64,000 bases of DNA, from the NCBI RefSeq assembly GCF_013426735.1, contig NZ_AP023272.1:3454501-3518500 (forward strand), in the 5' to 3' direction. The stretch is from Agrobacterium vitis (lineage in GTDB: Bacteria > Pseudomonadota > Alphaproteobacteria > Rhizobiales > Rhizobiaceae). Under the pieces are notes generated by a model. That model was not told where the DNA came from, ran no database searches, and saw nothing but the letters and a program-made list of their open reading frames with translations. This document shows positions 1 to 8,083 of the stretch, one piece after another. The position numbers and the translations under genes were made by a program. Position 1 is the stretch's first letter. Each line of letters starts with the position of its first letter.

Positions 1-1606
1 CCAGATCTGCCCGGTCCGGGCCGATACAGGGATTGGCGGCGCGGCTCTGGTAATCCCAGGACAGCAGCTTGGCCTGCATGGCCGAGACCTCATCATCGCT
101 CAACCATAACCCATCCACCCGGCGGCGATCATAGCGCGGCAGATCGAGATGTACGCCAGCCAATGTCGTCACCGTGCCGGACGTGCCGATCAGGTGGAAA
201 TCGACATCGGCGGCAGAATGACCAAGCGCCTCGACCGAGGGGCAATCAAACTGATCAAGCATGCCCGACACTTCGGTAATCATCGCCTCGAACACCGTGG
301 GCGAAACATCGCGACCGCCATGGCGCTCCGACAGGGTGACGACCCCGACCGGCAGCGAGGTCCAATGGGTGATGTGATTGGCCAGACGGCTGGAACGGTT
401 GTCGCCGATGCGAATCACCGCGATTTCCGAGGACCCGCCGCCGATATCAAATAGCACGACCGAACGGGTTTCGCGTCCAACCAGCGAGGAACAACCGGAC
501 ACCGCCAGCCGCGCTTCCGTCTCGCGGTTGATGATTTCCAGCTCAAGCCCGGTCTCCGCCCGCACCCGCTCCAGAAATGCCTCGCCATTTTCGGCGGCCC
601 GGCAGGCCTCCGTGGCGATCAGCCGTTTGCCGCGCAGTTCCACCCCATGCAGTTTGGAGGCGCAGACCTTCAGCGCCTCAATGGCGCGGTCCATCGCCTC
701 CTGCGAGAGGCGCCCCGTCGCAGCCAGTCCCTCGCCCAGACGCACGATGCGCGAAAAGGCATCCACCACCCGGAATTGGCCGGGCCGGGTCGGCTGAGCA
801 ATCAACAACCGGCAATTATTGGTGCCGAGATCAAGCGCCGCGTAGAAATCGGCGGGATGGTCGTCGGAAGGCCCATGGCTGGAATGATGCCCCTTATGCT
901 GTCCGTGATGGCCCTGTCCACCATGGGAATGTCCGCCATGGCCATGGCGGCTGCGGCCATGTGGTGCCTCACCAGAGCCGGCAACCGACTTCTGGCCCTC
1001 CACGGCAGGCGGGCAATAGCTGGCAGAGGCCGGCTTGGCTTCCACGCTGCGGCCAGGCTGCAAGGGACGCACCTGGGCGTTCTGCCGGCCCCGGTTCTTA
1101 CGCCGCTTCCTGGTGGATTTTTTGGCCGCACCACCAGTTTCGCCAGCAAGGACATTTCCCTGGATATGGGATTCTTTGGTATGATGCCCCTGAGCATTAG
1201 ACCCTTGAGTATTGGATAAACCTGCCTCGCGAGGCGCATGCCCGGCAGAGCCCTGATCGCGGTGATGGCGCTCTGCCTGCCGTTCAGCCTGAGCCACTGT
1301 CTCTTGCGTTTCCACGCCCTGATGCGGCACCGCCTGGCCCTGCCCCGGCGATGTGTTGCCGCGGCCTTTCCTGCGACGCTTTCGCTTTCGGCCAGGCGCC
1401 TGCTGGGCCGCCTGCTGATCTTGTTGTATGGGACGTCGATCCGGCTCGGCCAAAGCCGTCCGGTCTTGCGTCACGGGGTTAGCTGGCGGCCCGGATTTCC
1501 GGCCTTTCCGCTTGCCCCTACCGCGCCTCGAGGGCTTGCCCTCGGTACGGTTTGACGTTGACGCCCCGTTTTCTGGCGGAAATCCGCCATTGCCAGGGTC
1601 TACCAC
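1..1606 (-). CDS. Ppx/GppA family phosphatase with long basic/His-rich N-terminal extension (3' end beyond window)
   Basis: Translation of the minus strand below about position 855 gives an ASKHA-fold phosphatase of the exopolyphosphatase / guanosine-pentaphosphatase family. The nucleotide-binding motif ALDLGTNNCRLLIA is followed by FSRIVRLGEGL, ATEACRAAENGEAFLERV, the second phosphate loop LFDIGGGSSEIAVI and HLIGTSGTVTTLAG. The family hydrolyses polyphosphate or pppGpp. The C-terminus is lost at the window edge. Upstream of this core the same frame stays open for about 250 codons with low-complexity sequence: Lys/Arg-rich clusters such as GRKRKRRRKGRG, Gln-rich runs, and a patch with about 12 His in 37 residues just before the catalytic domain. 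I chose the GTG at 1606 because GGAAG precedes it by 6 nt and an in-frame stop lies at 1690; no in-frame ATG exists further upstream. A start closer to the core cannot be excluded. Confidence 0.82.
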   Translation of the reverse strand, partial: MVDPGNGGFPPENGASTSNRTEGKPSRRGRGKRKGRKSGPPANPVTQDRTALAEPDRRPIQQDQQAAQQAPGRKRKRRRKGRGNTSPGQGQAVPHQGVETQETVAQAERQAERHHRDQGSAGHAPREAGLSNTQGSNAQGHHTKESHIQGNVLAGETGGAAKKSTRKRRKNRGRQNAQVRPLQPGRSVEAKPASASYCPPAVEGQKSVAGSGEAPHGRSRHGHGGHSHGGQGHHGQHKGHHSSHGPSDDHPADFYAALDLGTNNCRLLIAQPTRPGQFRVVDAFSRIVRLGEGLAATGRLSQEAMDRAIEALKVCASKLHGVELRGKRLIATEACRAAENGEAFLERVRAETGLELEIINRETEARLAVSGCSSLVGRETRSVVLFDIGGGSSEIAVIRIGDNRSSRLANHITHWTSLPVGVVTLSERHGGRDVSPTVFEAMITEVSGMLDQFDCPSVEALGHSAADVDFHLIGTSGTVTTLAGVHLDLPRYDRRRVDGLWLSDDEVSAMQAKLLSWDYQSRAANPCIGPDRADL

Positions 1607-1853
1607 TGATGTCTTCCATAGCGCCGCGCAAAGTCTGATGGGAAAACCCGAGAGGAAATTCCGTTTCAGATATGCCGCTGGCGATCCTTAGATTTTCGTT
1701 GGTAAAATTGTAGCAGGCCCGGCAAGCTTCTCCAAATGCTTTTTAAGCCCCACCCTCCCCGGCCAACCAAGGCCGAAACCAGCTTCACTCAAAGGGCGGA
1801 ACCGCTGCAAAACCGATTTGTCTGAACCGGTTCACTTTTTTGCAAAAAGACAG

Positions 1854-1881
1854 TTGCAATCAACCAGCTTTTGTTTATAAG
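1854..1881 (+). promoter_or_regulatory. Probable sigma-70 promoter of tRNA-Gln
   Basis: TTGCAA (1854-1859) and TATAAG (1876-1881) are separated by 16 bp and lie about 33 bp before the tRNA 5' end. This is read by eye only. The rest of the gap 1607-1913 shows nothing else I can name. Confidence 0.5.
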
Positions 1882-1913
1882 CCGCATCCATCAGACGGCA
1901 ACGCCGCCCCTGC

Positions 1914-1987
1914 TGGGGAATAGTTCAACGGTAGAACGACGGACTCTGACTCCGTTAATCTTGGTTCGAATCCAGGTTCCCCAGCCA
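1914..1987 (+). tRNA. tRNA-Gln (CUG anticodon)
   Basis: A full cloverleaf can be read. The acceptor TGGGGAA pairs with TTCCCCA, the anticodon stem ACGGA/TCCGT encloses the loop CTCTGAC (anticodon CTG, reads CAG), and the T-arm loop is TTCGAAT. The 3' CCA is encoded (1985-1987). A truncated tyrosine recombinase gene begins 160 bp downstream in the same direction, so this tRNA is the likely attachment site of a former integrative element. Confidence 0.95.
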
Positions 1988-2145
1988 ATTCTCCCTAAAA
2001 GCCCTTAATTCCTTGATTTTCCAGTCGTGCCGGATATCGTTTTGGCATCATTGGCGACCTGATGCCCAAAACTGGTGCCCAAAGGTGATGCCCACGCCGT
2101 TCAAGCGCGAGGGACAAAGCTCCGGGCAAAGACAGGGCATTCGTC

Positions 2146-2839
2146 ATGGCCGTGCGCCACGAAGTCGAGAATCTGATCCGCCGCGGAAACATCTTCTATT
2201 GGCGGCCACGCGTCCCGGCCGCTCTCATCAACTGCGGTCCCGGTAGCCGCCTTTCACTCAGCCTTCATTGTTCCGACCATAGAAAGGCTCAGATCATTGG
2301 CCGGAAGCTCAACACGCGACTGGCCGAATTGAAGTTGAACTCGAAGGAAATGATGTCCAAGCAACAGCTTCAGAAACTGTTCGAGCATGAGCGCGATAAA
2401 GAACTCGAGCGACTCGACGAGATCAATACGCTTGCCAGGCGCAACGGCCGTGGCGGGAATGTCGAGGAGATGGAACTCGATCTTGAGGCCGGTTGGGCCT
2501 GTCAGCTCGTCGCGAAGTTCGGGAGCCGGACGGAGCTGACGCTGGAGAGCGGTTGCGCGGGCCTAACCTATCTCCTCAACAATCGTGTCCCGATCTCGCA
2601 CATCGACGCCATCAGGGCGAACTACCGGGGCGAACTGGCCATCGCGCGCAGCCCGGGGTTTGAAGACGGCATCCGGCGACTGATCTACAATTTCGAAATC
2701 GACGACACTGTCGCTAATCGTCAGCGCGCCATGTCGAAGATCTTTGAGGGTCGCGCTGCTGCCCTCCTCGACATCGATGAGCGGCACGAGCTTGTCGATA
2801 GAAGCCAGAGCGAGTTCACGGGCGGCGAAAGAGCCATCA
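2146..2839 (+). pseudogene. Truncated phage-type (tyrosine recombinase) integrase, N-terminal part
   Basis: The first 231 codons resemble the N-terminal region of rhizobial integrases that begin with a DUF6538-like segment (RRGNIFYWRPRVPAALI). A helical core-binding stretch follows (KEMMSKQQLQKLFEHERDKELERLDE). The reading frame then runs into the IS3-family element at 2840 and ends inside it at 2913. The catalytic half with the R-H-R-Y residues is missing and is not found on the other side of the insertion. The position just after tRNA-Gln fits an integrase of a tRNA-targeting island. The family call is from overall resemblance, because no catalytic residue is left to confirm it. The product is almost certainly inactive. 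Confidence 0.65.
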
Positions 2840-2876
2840 TGGACTTGCCCGAAAAAAGTGGAGAGCGAAGGCTTCT

Positions 2877-3746
2877 TCAGGGTGTCAGCTTGAGAGGGAT
2901 GCTCTCGAACTGAATTGGGCATTTGTAGCCCAAGGAGGAATGTCTTCTTTTTGGATTATAGAAGGCGTCGATGTATTGTCCAATGGCGATTTCAGCTTGG
3001 GTCCTTGTTTTGAATACAGTTCGCCAAACCAGTTCTGACTTGATTGTCTTGAACACGGTTTCCACCATGGAATTGTCATAGCAATTGCCCTTGCCGCTCA
3101 TCGACAGGATGAACCCGTGAGCTTTCAGAAGCTTTTGGTAGTCGGTCGCGCAATATTGACTACCACGGTCGGAGTGGTGAATGACATCCTTCGGCGGTCT
3201 GCGGATGGCTATGGCCCGTCGTAATGCCGTCAATGCCAGGTCCTGCTTCATTCGATCACTGGTGGCCCAGCCGATAATACGTCGAGAATAGAGATCGACA
3301 ACAATGGCCAGATAGAGCCAGCCTTGCGTCGTCCAAACGTAGGTGATGTCAACACCCCACTTCTGATTTGGACCTGTGGCGGCAAAGTCCTGATCCAGAA
3401 TATTGGGGGCAACAGGCCCTTTGTGATCGCTGTCAGTTGTTCTCTTGAATCGGCGTTTCTGCAATGCCTTCAAACCATTGTCATGCATGATGCGAGCAAC
3501 CCTGTGGCGACCGACGCAAACCCCGTCTTCCTTCAGTTCCACCGTCATGCGTGGGCTTCCATAGGTTTCATGTGAGGTGGTGAACTGAGCCCGGATATGA
3601 GCCAAAAGAACCATGTCCGTCCTTTGCCGCAGGCTTGGTTTGCGTATGTCCCAAGCGTAATATCCGCTTTCACTGACACCCAGAAGCGTGCAGGCACGCT
3701 GAACAGGAACATTGGCCTTCTCTGCCGCAATGACCTTGAATTTCAT
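2877..3746 (-). CDS. IS3-family transposase OrfB (DDE integrase core)
   Basis: The 289-residue protein has the HTH_21-like start (ACTLLGVSESGYYAW) and then an rve integrase core. The first catalytic Asp is in WGVDITYV, the second in VIHHSDRGSQY and the Glu in NSMVETVFKTIKSE. The conserved tail is YNPKRRHSSLGYKCP. It catalyses strand cleavage and transfer of the element. Its ATG overlaps the orfA stop by 4 nt (ATGA), and the functional product is expected to be an OrfAB fusion made by frameshifting at the A7 tract in orfA. All motifs look intact. Confidence 0.92.
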   Translation of the reverse strand: MKFKVIAAEKANVPVQRACTLLGVSESGYYAWDIRKPSLRQRTDMVLLAHIRAQFTTSHETYGSPRMTVELKEDGVCVGRHRVARIMHDNGLKALQKRRFKRTTDSDHKGPVAPNILDQDFAATGPNQKWGVDITYVWTTQGWLYLAIVVDLYSRRIIGWATSDRMKQDLALTALRRAIAIRRPPKDVIHHSDRGSQYCATDYQKLLKAHGFILSMSGKGNCYDNSMVETVFKTIKSELVWRTVFKTRTQAEIAIGQYIDAFYNPKRRHSSLGYKCPIQFESIPLKLTP

Positions 3747-4051
3747 TTCATGGTTTCCTTTGCAAAGAAGGCGGCTGCTTTTTTTAATAAATCGCGCTCC
3801 TGACGCAGAATTTCATTTTCCTTGCGAAGACGCGCCAGTTCCTTGGCAGTATCTTCGTGTGGTCCAGAAAGCAGGTCGGCTTCCTTGTGGGCGCTCACCC
3901 ATTTCCCAAGCGTCGAGAGCCCAACGCCAAGATCATCGGATATTGCACGCAACGGCCTGCCGCTGGTGCGCGCAAGTCGGACAGCCTCAGCTTTGAAAGC
4001 ATCTGTGAACTTGGCGTGGCGGCCGGGTGAATTCTTCTTCGTGTTCGTCAT
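3743..4051 (-). CDS. IS3-family transposase OrfA (helix-turn-helix)
   Basis: This 102-residue protein has a transposase_8 type HTH (KFTDAFKAEAVRLARTSGRPLRAISDDLGVGLSTLGKWV). A leucine-zipper-like coiled coil follows (AKELARLRKENEILRQERDLLKKA), used in this family for multimerisation. I chose the ATG at 4051 because AGGA lies about 8 nt upstream; a TTG 18 nt earlier is the alternative. It binds the element ends and represses or directs OrfAB. Confidence 0.88.
   Translation of the reverse strand: MTNTKKNSPGRHAKFTDAFKAEAVRLARTSGRPLRAISDDLGVGLSTLGKWVSAHKEADLLSGPHEDTAKELARLRKENEILRQERDLLKKAAAFFAKETMK
3779..3785 (-). other. A7 slippery site for programmed -1 frameshift in the IS3 element
   Basis: On the minus strand the codons TTA AAA AAA GCA contain A AAA AAA, a classic X-XXY-YYZ heptamer, about 40 nt before the orfA stop. 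This is the expected place for the -1 shift that makes OrfAB. The shift itself is inferred from the family. Confidence 0.6.
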
Positions 4052-4109
4052 AGGGCGAAATCCTATCAAAGGTTAGGGATTCGCTCTCCACTTCTTCCGG
4101 GCAAGTCCA

Positions 4110-4236
4110 AAACGCGAAGATAACGCTGACGAACACGTTCTTCAGGCGTGACATCAAGAGCGGTAAGGGAAAGGAAATCGACGATTTTTCCGTCGATGTC
4201 GTATTCAACTTCGAAGTGCTTCTGATCTGATGCCAT
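4110..4236 (-). pseudogene. N-terminal fragment of an HsdR-like (type I restriction) gene
   Basis: An ATG at 4236, with AGGGGAA upstream, opens a frame reading MASDQKHFEVEYDIDGKIVD and then a segment ending TPEERVRQRYLRVL. It enters the IS3 right end at 4109 after about 42 codons. The PEERVRQRYLRVL stretch recalls the start of type I restriction subunits and related HSDR_N proteins. The rest of the gene is absent, presumably deleted together with the integrase 3' half. The family call rests on one short motif. Confidence 0.45.
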
Positions 4237-4411
4237 GCGACTCGTTCCCCTGATGATCGCCGCGGTATAGAAGCCTGTGCGCTGAGCGCCAAGAAGAAAA
4301 TCACGGCTGTAATGGACCGTCTAGAGTCTGTCAGCGCTAATTTGAATCGTGCTCGGATTCCCTTTTGATTGAATTTATGATTCAAACTCATTTCTGGATT
4401 GGAGGCGAGCA

Positions 4412-5360
4412 ATGATGGTGCATCCTCTTTCTCTTGATTTGCGCATGCGTATTGCAGCAGCTTTGAGTGACGGTATGACTGTTCGTGCTGCTGCGGTGCG
4501 ATTTGGGGTGTCGGCGGCCACGGCAGTTCGGATAGGCCAGCGTGCCCGTTCGGGCAAAGGCTTGATGCCTGCGAAGATAGGCGGCTACGTCAAACCGATC
4601 CTGCGGGGCGAAACAGCAGATGCGGTGCGTCAACGGCTTGTGGCCAAATCGGACTGGACGGTGCGTGCGCTGTCTGCGGATTTGAAAGCTGCGGGGATCA
4701 ATGTTTCTCACGACACGATTTGGCGCTTCCTGCGTAGCGAAGGCAAAACCTTCAAAAAAAACACTGGTGGCATGCGAACGGGACAGGCCGAAGGTTGTAC
4801 GGTTCCGAGCACGCTGGAAGACACATCAGCACCGACTTGATCCCGATCGTCTTGTCTTCATTGATGAAACCTGGGTTAAGACCAATATGACGCGCACCTG
4901 CGGCTGGAGCCAACTCGGAGAGCCGCTCATCGCAAAGGTGCCGCATGGTCACTGGAAAACGCTGACTTTTCTGGCTGGCCTGCGCCGCGACAGCATCGTA
5001 GCACCGTGTGTTCTCGATGGTCCTATCAACAGCGTTGCCTTTACGGCATGGGTCCAGCAATCCCTCATTCTAACCCTCAAGCCTCGTGATGTCGTCATTC
5101 TCGACAATCTGGGAAGTCACAAAGGAAAGTCTGTGCGCGATGCCATCCGGGATGCCGGTGCCCACATCCTCTTCCTGCCGCCCTACAGTCCAGATCTCAA
5201 TCCTATCGAAATGATGTTTGCAAAGTTAAAGGCACTTGTCAGAAAAGCCGAAGAACGAACCGTCGAACAAACATGGAGACGCATTGGACAGCTCCTCACG
5301 GCATTCTCACCGCAAGAGTGCGCAAACTATCTCAGGCATGCTGGTTATGGTTCAAACTAA
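4412..5360 (+). CDS. IS630-family transposase in two frames (OrfA 4412-4840, OrfB 4701-5360)
   Basis: The N-terminal part is a paired-like HTH (RMRIAAALSDGMTVRAAAVRFGVS and a second HTH around ALSADLKAAGINVSHDTIWRFL). After a frame change comes the DDE catalytic domain: FIDETWVKTNM (first Asp), VILDNLGSHKG (second Asp), and PPYSPDLNPIEMMFAKLK (Glu). The frames meet at a run of eight A (4754-4761). Reading FKK and then skipping one base gives FKKTLVACER, so loss of one A, or a +1 shift or transcriptional slippage at the run, fuses them into a protein of about 315 residues. All three acidic residues are present, so the element may still be active if slippage works. The alternative is a simple inactivating single-base insertion. 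Confidence 0.85.
4754..4761 (+). other. A8 slippage/frameshift site in the IS630 transposase
   Basis: Eight consecutive A at the exact junction of the two transposase frames. Homopolymer tracts of this length promote RNA polymerase slippage in several IS families. Whether this is programmed or a mutation cannot be told from one copy. Confidence 0.5.
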
Positions 5361-5488
5361 ACCTGACAGACTCTAGGCATCATCTACCCACCCTCCCCCC
5401 TGGGGATGGGACGTTTTTGGCCCTGCTGGTGGAGCTGACTTCATTCTTCTTGGTATCCGGGGTAGCGAAAGAAACACCTGCCCATGCC

Positions 5489-6414
5489 ATTGACGCAGGC
5501 GCCAATGAAATCAAATCGGCAGCCGATGATCCGGCCAGGCGCACGGAACAGCAGGCAGCATCCGTGGAACAAACCGCCGCCGCTCTGGAAGAAATCACCA
5601 CAGCCGTGAACGATAGCACCAAGCGGGCGCAGGAGGCGGGCGTCTTGGTGGCCCGCACCAAGGCAGGAGCCGAAAATCCGGTGACGTGGTGCGCCGTGCC
5701 GTGATTGCGATGGAGCAGATTGAAAAATCGTCCAGCGAAATCTCCAATATCATCACCGTGATTGATGAGATTGCTTTCCAAACCAACCTTCTTGCCCTGA
5801 ACGCTGGTGTGAAAGCCGCCCGCGCCGGTGAAGCTGGTAAGGGCTTTGCCGTGGTTGCGCAGGAAGTGCGTGAACTGGCGCAACGCTCCGCCAATGCCGC
5901 CAAGGACATCAAGGCGCTGATCAACACATCCAACACCCAGGTGCAATCCGGCGTCCAGCTGATGGGTGAAACCGGGAAAGCGCTGGAAACCATGGTGGCC
6001 GAAGTGCAGGAAATTAACCGCCATGTTAGCGCTATCGTCGATGCTGCCCACGAGCAATCCAGTGGCTTGCAGCAGATCAACACTGCCGTTAACCAAATGG
6101 AACAGGATACCCAGAAAAACGCTGCCATGGTGGAGGAAACCACCGCCGCCAGCCACGGCCTGGCACGAGAGGTTGGCTCGCTAAATGCGCTTCTCTCGCA
6201 GTTCAAGATCTCTGGCGGCCACCAAGTGTCAGCTATGCAGCTATGCAGCCTGCTCGCCACGCCGAAACGCCGATCGCTTCCCCAGCACGGGCACTCGGCC
6301 GCAAGATCGCCGGTGCCTTTGCACGGTAACTTGCCACCAACCGCGCAATACAGCGCCCTGTATCTCATGCGAAGAGTCATAGAAAATGACTCTTCGCATG
6401 AAGTTATCGAGTAA
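5489..6414 (+). pseudogene. Methyl-accepting chemotaxis protein pseudogene (signalling domain only)
   Basis: From 5489 the translation matches the cytoplasmic part of rhizobial chemoreceptors (ANEIKSAADDPARRTEQQAASVEQTAAALEEIT...). One A is missing from a short A tract at 5673-5676, which breaks the frame. The frame resumes as KSGDVVRRAVIAMEQIE and runs through the hairpin tip [17 protein letters not shown]. The tip reads [20 protein letters not shown], so the normally invariant Glu of VEAAR is Lys. There is no ligand domain, HAMP or membrane segment: the 5' part is gone, with the IS630 element ending 115 bp upstream. The residues after about 6240 are a non-homologous readthrough tail. It is probably a decayed paralogue of the receptor at 56,390-58,612. 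Confidence 0.85.
6365..6401. terminator. Perfect 16-bp stem hairpin after the chemoreceptor pseudogene
   Basis: The two 16-bp arms, built on GCGAAGAGTCAT and its complement ATGACTCTTCGC, enclose the loop AGAAA. There is no T tract, so a terminator role is uncertain. A related, imperfect hairpin stands at 55,841-55,871 near the intact receptor gene. The remaining sequence to 6563 shows nothing recognisable. Confidence 0.45.
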
Positions 6415-6563
6415 ATCAAGTCATTGATAAATTTGAGATATTCGAAGTTCTTGTCAGGCGAGGATGCCTCAGCGGAAAGGGCTGGCAGTTTGAGCCCCTT
6501 GCGCAACATCAATCTCGGCTGGGTCGCTGCACGACTTAATGCAATGATATTATTTATAGAATT

Positions 6564-7841
6564 CTATTTTTTTGCCTGCCCTTCATCCCTCATCGTCTCT
6601 TTTTGAGTAATCAGGCGGGCACTATGCTGGCCGCTGAGATAAATCCACAACCAGCTCCAGGCGACCGCAAGTCTTGAGCGCGTGCCGATGAGAAAATAGA
6701 TATGGGCGAGACCCCATATCCACCATGCGAGACTACCTGTTAGCTTTACCTTGCCAAAGTCAACGATGGCCGCGCTCTGGCCGATGGTGGCAAGGCTCCC
6801 TTGATGCCGGTAATGGAATGGCGCGGGAGCGGGTTTGCCTTTCAGTCTTGCCTTGATCACTTTGGCGACATAGGCGCCCTGTTGTTTGGCGGCAGGCGCA
6901 ATACCCGGCACGGGCGTGTTATTGCCTTGGATAACCGACGCGGTATCACCGATCACAAAGACATCGGGCATTTCTGGCGCGGTAAGGTCCTTCCCTACAA
7001 CCACGCGGCCCGCCCTGTCGGCGGGAACACTGAGCCAACGCGCGGCTGCTGATGCCTGAACACCAGCCGCCCAGACGATCGTCCGGCTTGGAGTGAACTG
7101 TTCACCAATCTGAACGCCCTCGCTTGAGCACTGTGTAACAGGCTGTCCAAGACGAACCTCAACACCGAGGTTTTCCAGCACGCCTTGCGCATAGGCAGAC
7201 AGTTCCGGTGCAAAGCTTGGCAGCACACGTTGGCCCGCCTCGACCAGGATCACCTTTGTCCTGCGGGTATCGATGACGCGAAATTCCTTGGGGAGAGTCT
7301 TGTGTGCCAGCTCGGCGATAATGCCGGCAAGTTCGACGCCTGTTGGGCCGGCCCCAACAATGGTGAAGGTCAGAAGCGCCTCACGCATCGCCGGGTCAGA
7401 GGTGGTTTCTGCCTGCTCGAAGGCAAGAAGAAGGCGGCGGCGAATTGTCGTGGCATCCTCCAGCGTCTTCAGGCCCGGTGCCACAGGCTCCCATTCATCG
7501 TGTCCGAAATAGGCATGGGTCGCTCCGGTGGCCAGAACAAGCGTGTCGTAGGATATGGATGCCCCACTGCGTAACATGACCTGCTTTGCAGCGACATCGA
7601 CGCCACCGACTTCACTCAGCAATGTCGAAACCTCCTGCCGGTCGCTATAGAGATGGCGAATGGGCCAGGCGATTTCCGACGTGGACAGAATGGTTGTTGC
7701 AACCTGATAGAGAAGAGGTTGGAAAAGATGATGGTTTCGCCGATCAATCAGCGTTATCCGCGCTCCGCTGCCTTTGAGATCATGGACCAGCTGAAGCCCG
7801 CCAAAGCCGCCACCAACAACCACGACGTGATGATCACTCAT
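6564..7841 (-). CDS. ndh: Type II NADH:quinone oxidoreductase (NDH-2)
   Basis: This 425-residue single-subunit NADH dehydrogenase feeds electrons from NADH to quinone at the inner face of the membrane without pumping protons. The FAD-binding Rossmann motif VVVVGGGFGGLQLV lies at residues 5-18, the NAD-binding motif FTIVGAGPTGVELAG around 165-180, and the second FAD contact in MPDVFVIGDTAS. The quinone-site segment GIAPAAKQQGAYVA follows. The aromatic amphipathic C-terminal region (WWIWGLAHIYFLIGTRSRLAVAW) is the usual membrane anchor. The length is typical. It is a single gene, in the same direction as mqo upstream but 240 bp away, with an inverted repeat in the gap. It is likely an alternative to complex I under high NADH. 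Confidence 0.9.
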   Translation of the reverse strand: MSDHHVVVVGGGFGGLQLVHDLKGSGARITLIDRRNHHLFQPLLYQVATTILSTSEIAWPIRHLYSDRQEVSTLLSEVGGVDVAAKQVMLRSGASISYDTLVLATGATHAYFGHDEWEPVAPGLKTLEDATTIRRRLLLAFEQAETTSDPAMREALLTFTIVGAGPTGVELAGIIAELAHKTLPKEFRVIDTRRTKVILVEAGQRVLPSFAPELSAYAQGVLENLGVEVRLGQPVTQCSSEGVQIGEQFTPSRTIVWAAGVQASAAARWLSVPADRAGRVVVGKDLTAPEMPDVFVIGDTASVIQGNNTPVPGIAPAAKQQGAYVAKVIKARLKGKPAPAPFHYRHQGSLATIGQSAAIVDFGKVKLTGSLAWWIWGLAHIYFLIGTRSRLAVAWSWLWIYLSGQHSARLITQKETMRDEGQAKK

Positions 7842-7970
7842 GATCGATCTTTCTCTTTTTATACCGGGTGAAATTCAGCTCAATGTAAACGCAGACCATG
7901 TGCAGAAAATTACAGTTGAAATTCTCGCCTATGGTCTGGCACGCAACTCATCGCCTTTGCGCTGATGCTA

Positions 7971-8004
7971 CAGTATTGTGCACTTCATAAAACACACAAT
8001 ACTG
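7971..8004. repeat. Inverted repeat between mqo and ndh
   Basis: CAGTATTGTG (7971-7980) and CACAATACTG (7995-8004) form perfect 10-bp arms around a 14-bp spacer, about 130 bp upstream of the ndh start. It could be an operator for ndh or a transcript-end structure for mqo. No T tract follows on either strand. Confidence 0.4.
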
Positions 8005-8083
8005 CATGCGAGGACATATATTTTTGCCAGGATCCGCCGAATGCACGCCAAGGCGCGCATTCATTCTCGCGTAAGGCCAGAAC

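Larger units (their letters stand above)
2840..4109 (-). mobile_element. IS3-family insertion sequence, 1,270 bp
   Basis: It is bounded by 30-bp near-perfect terminal inverted repeats that begin TGGACTTGCCCG (left end 2840-2869; right end 4080-4109, reverse strand) and differ at two positions. It carries overlapping orfA (HTH) and orfB (DDE integrase core) on the minus strand, as is usual for IS3. The bases outside the two ends differ (left ...CATCA, right AAACG...), so no target duplication is visible although IS3 elements normally make 3-4 bp. Different broken genes lie on either side: an integrase on the left and an HsdR-like start on the right. Together these suggest a deletion or recombination between two IS copies. 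Confidence 0.9.
4324..5373 (+). mobile_element. IS630-family insertion sequence, 1,050 bp, with TA target duplication
   Basis: The terminal inverted repeats start GAGTCTGTCAG (left 4324-4334; right end 5363-5373, reverse strand) with weaker similarity continuing inward. A TA dinucleotide flanks each end (4322-4323 and 5374-5375), which is the target signature of IS630/Tc1-mariner elements. Inside is one transposase split into two frames at an A8 tract. A diverged solo copy of the right terminus occurs at 55,397-55,435. Confidence 0.9.

Noticed and set aside
880..960. Possible short tandem repeat (GGCCAT/CCATGG-like units)
   Set aside because: It is the codon-level consequence of the His/Gly-rich protein segment, not a regular DNA repeat; unit length varies.
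149..1200. Several plus-strand open frames across the left end
   Set aside because: They are complements of the Ppx/GppA gene; their Arg/Pro/His-rich translations lack any family motif, while the minus strand gives a clear phosphatase.
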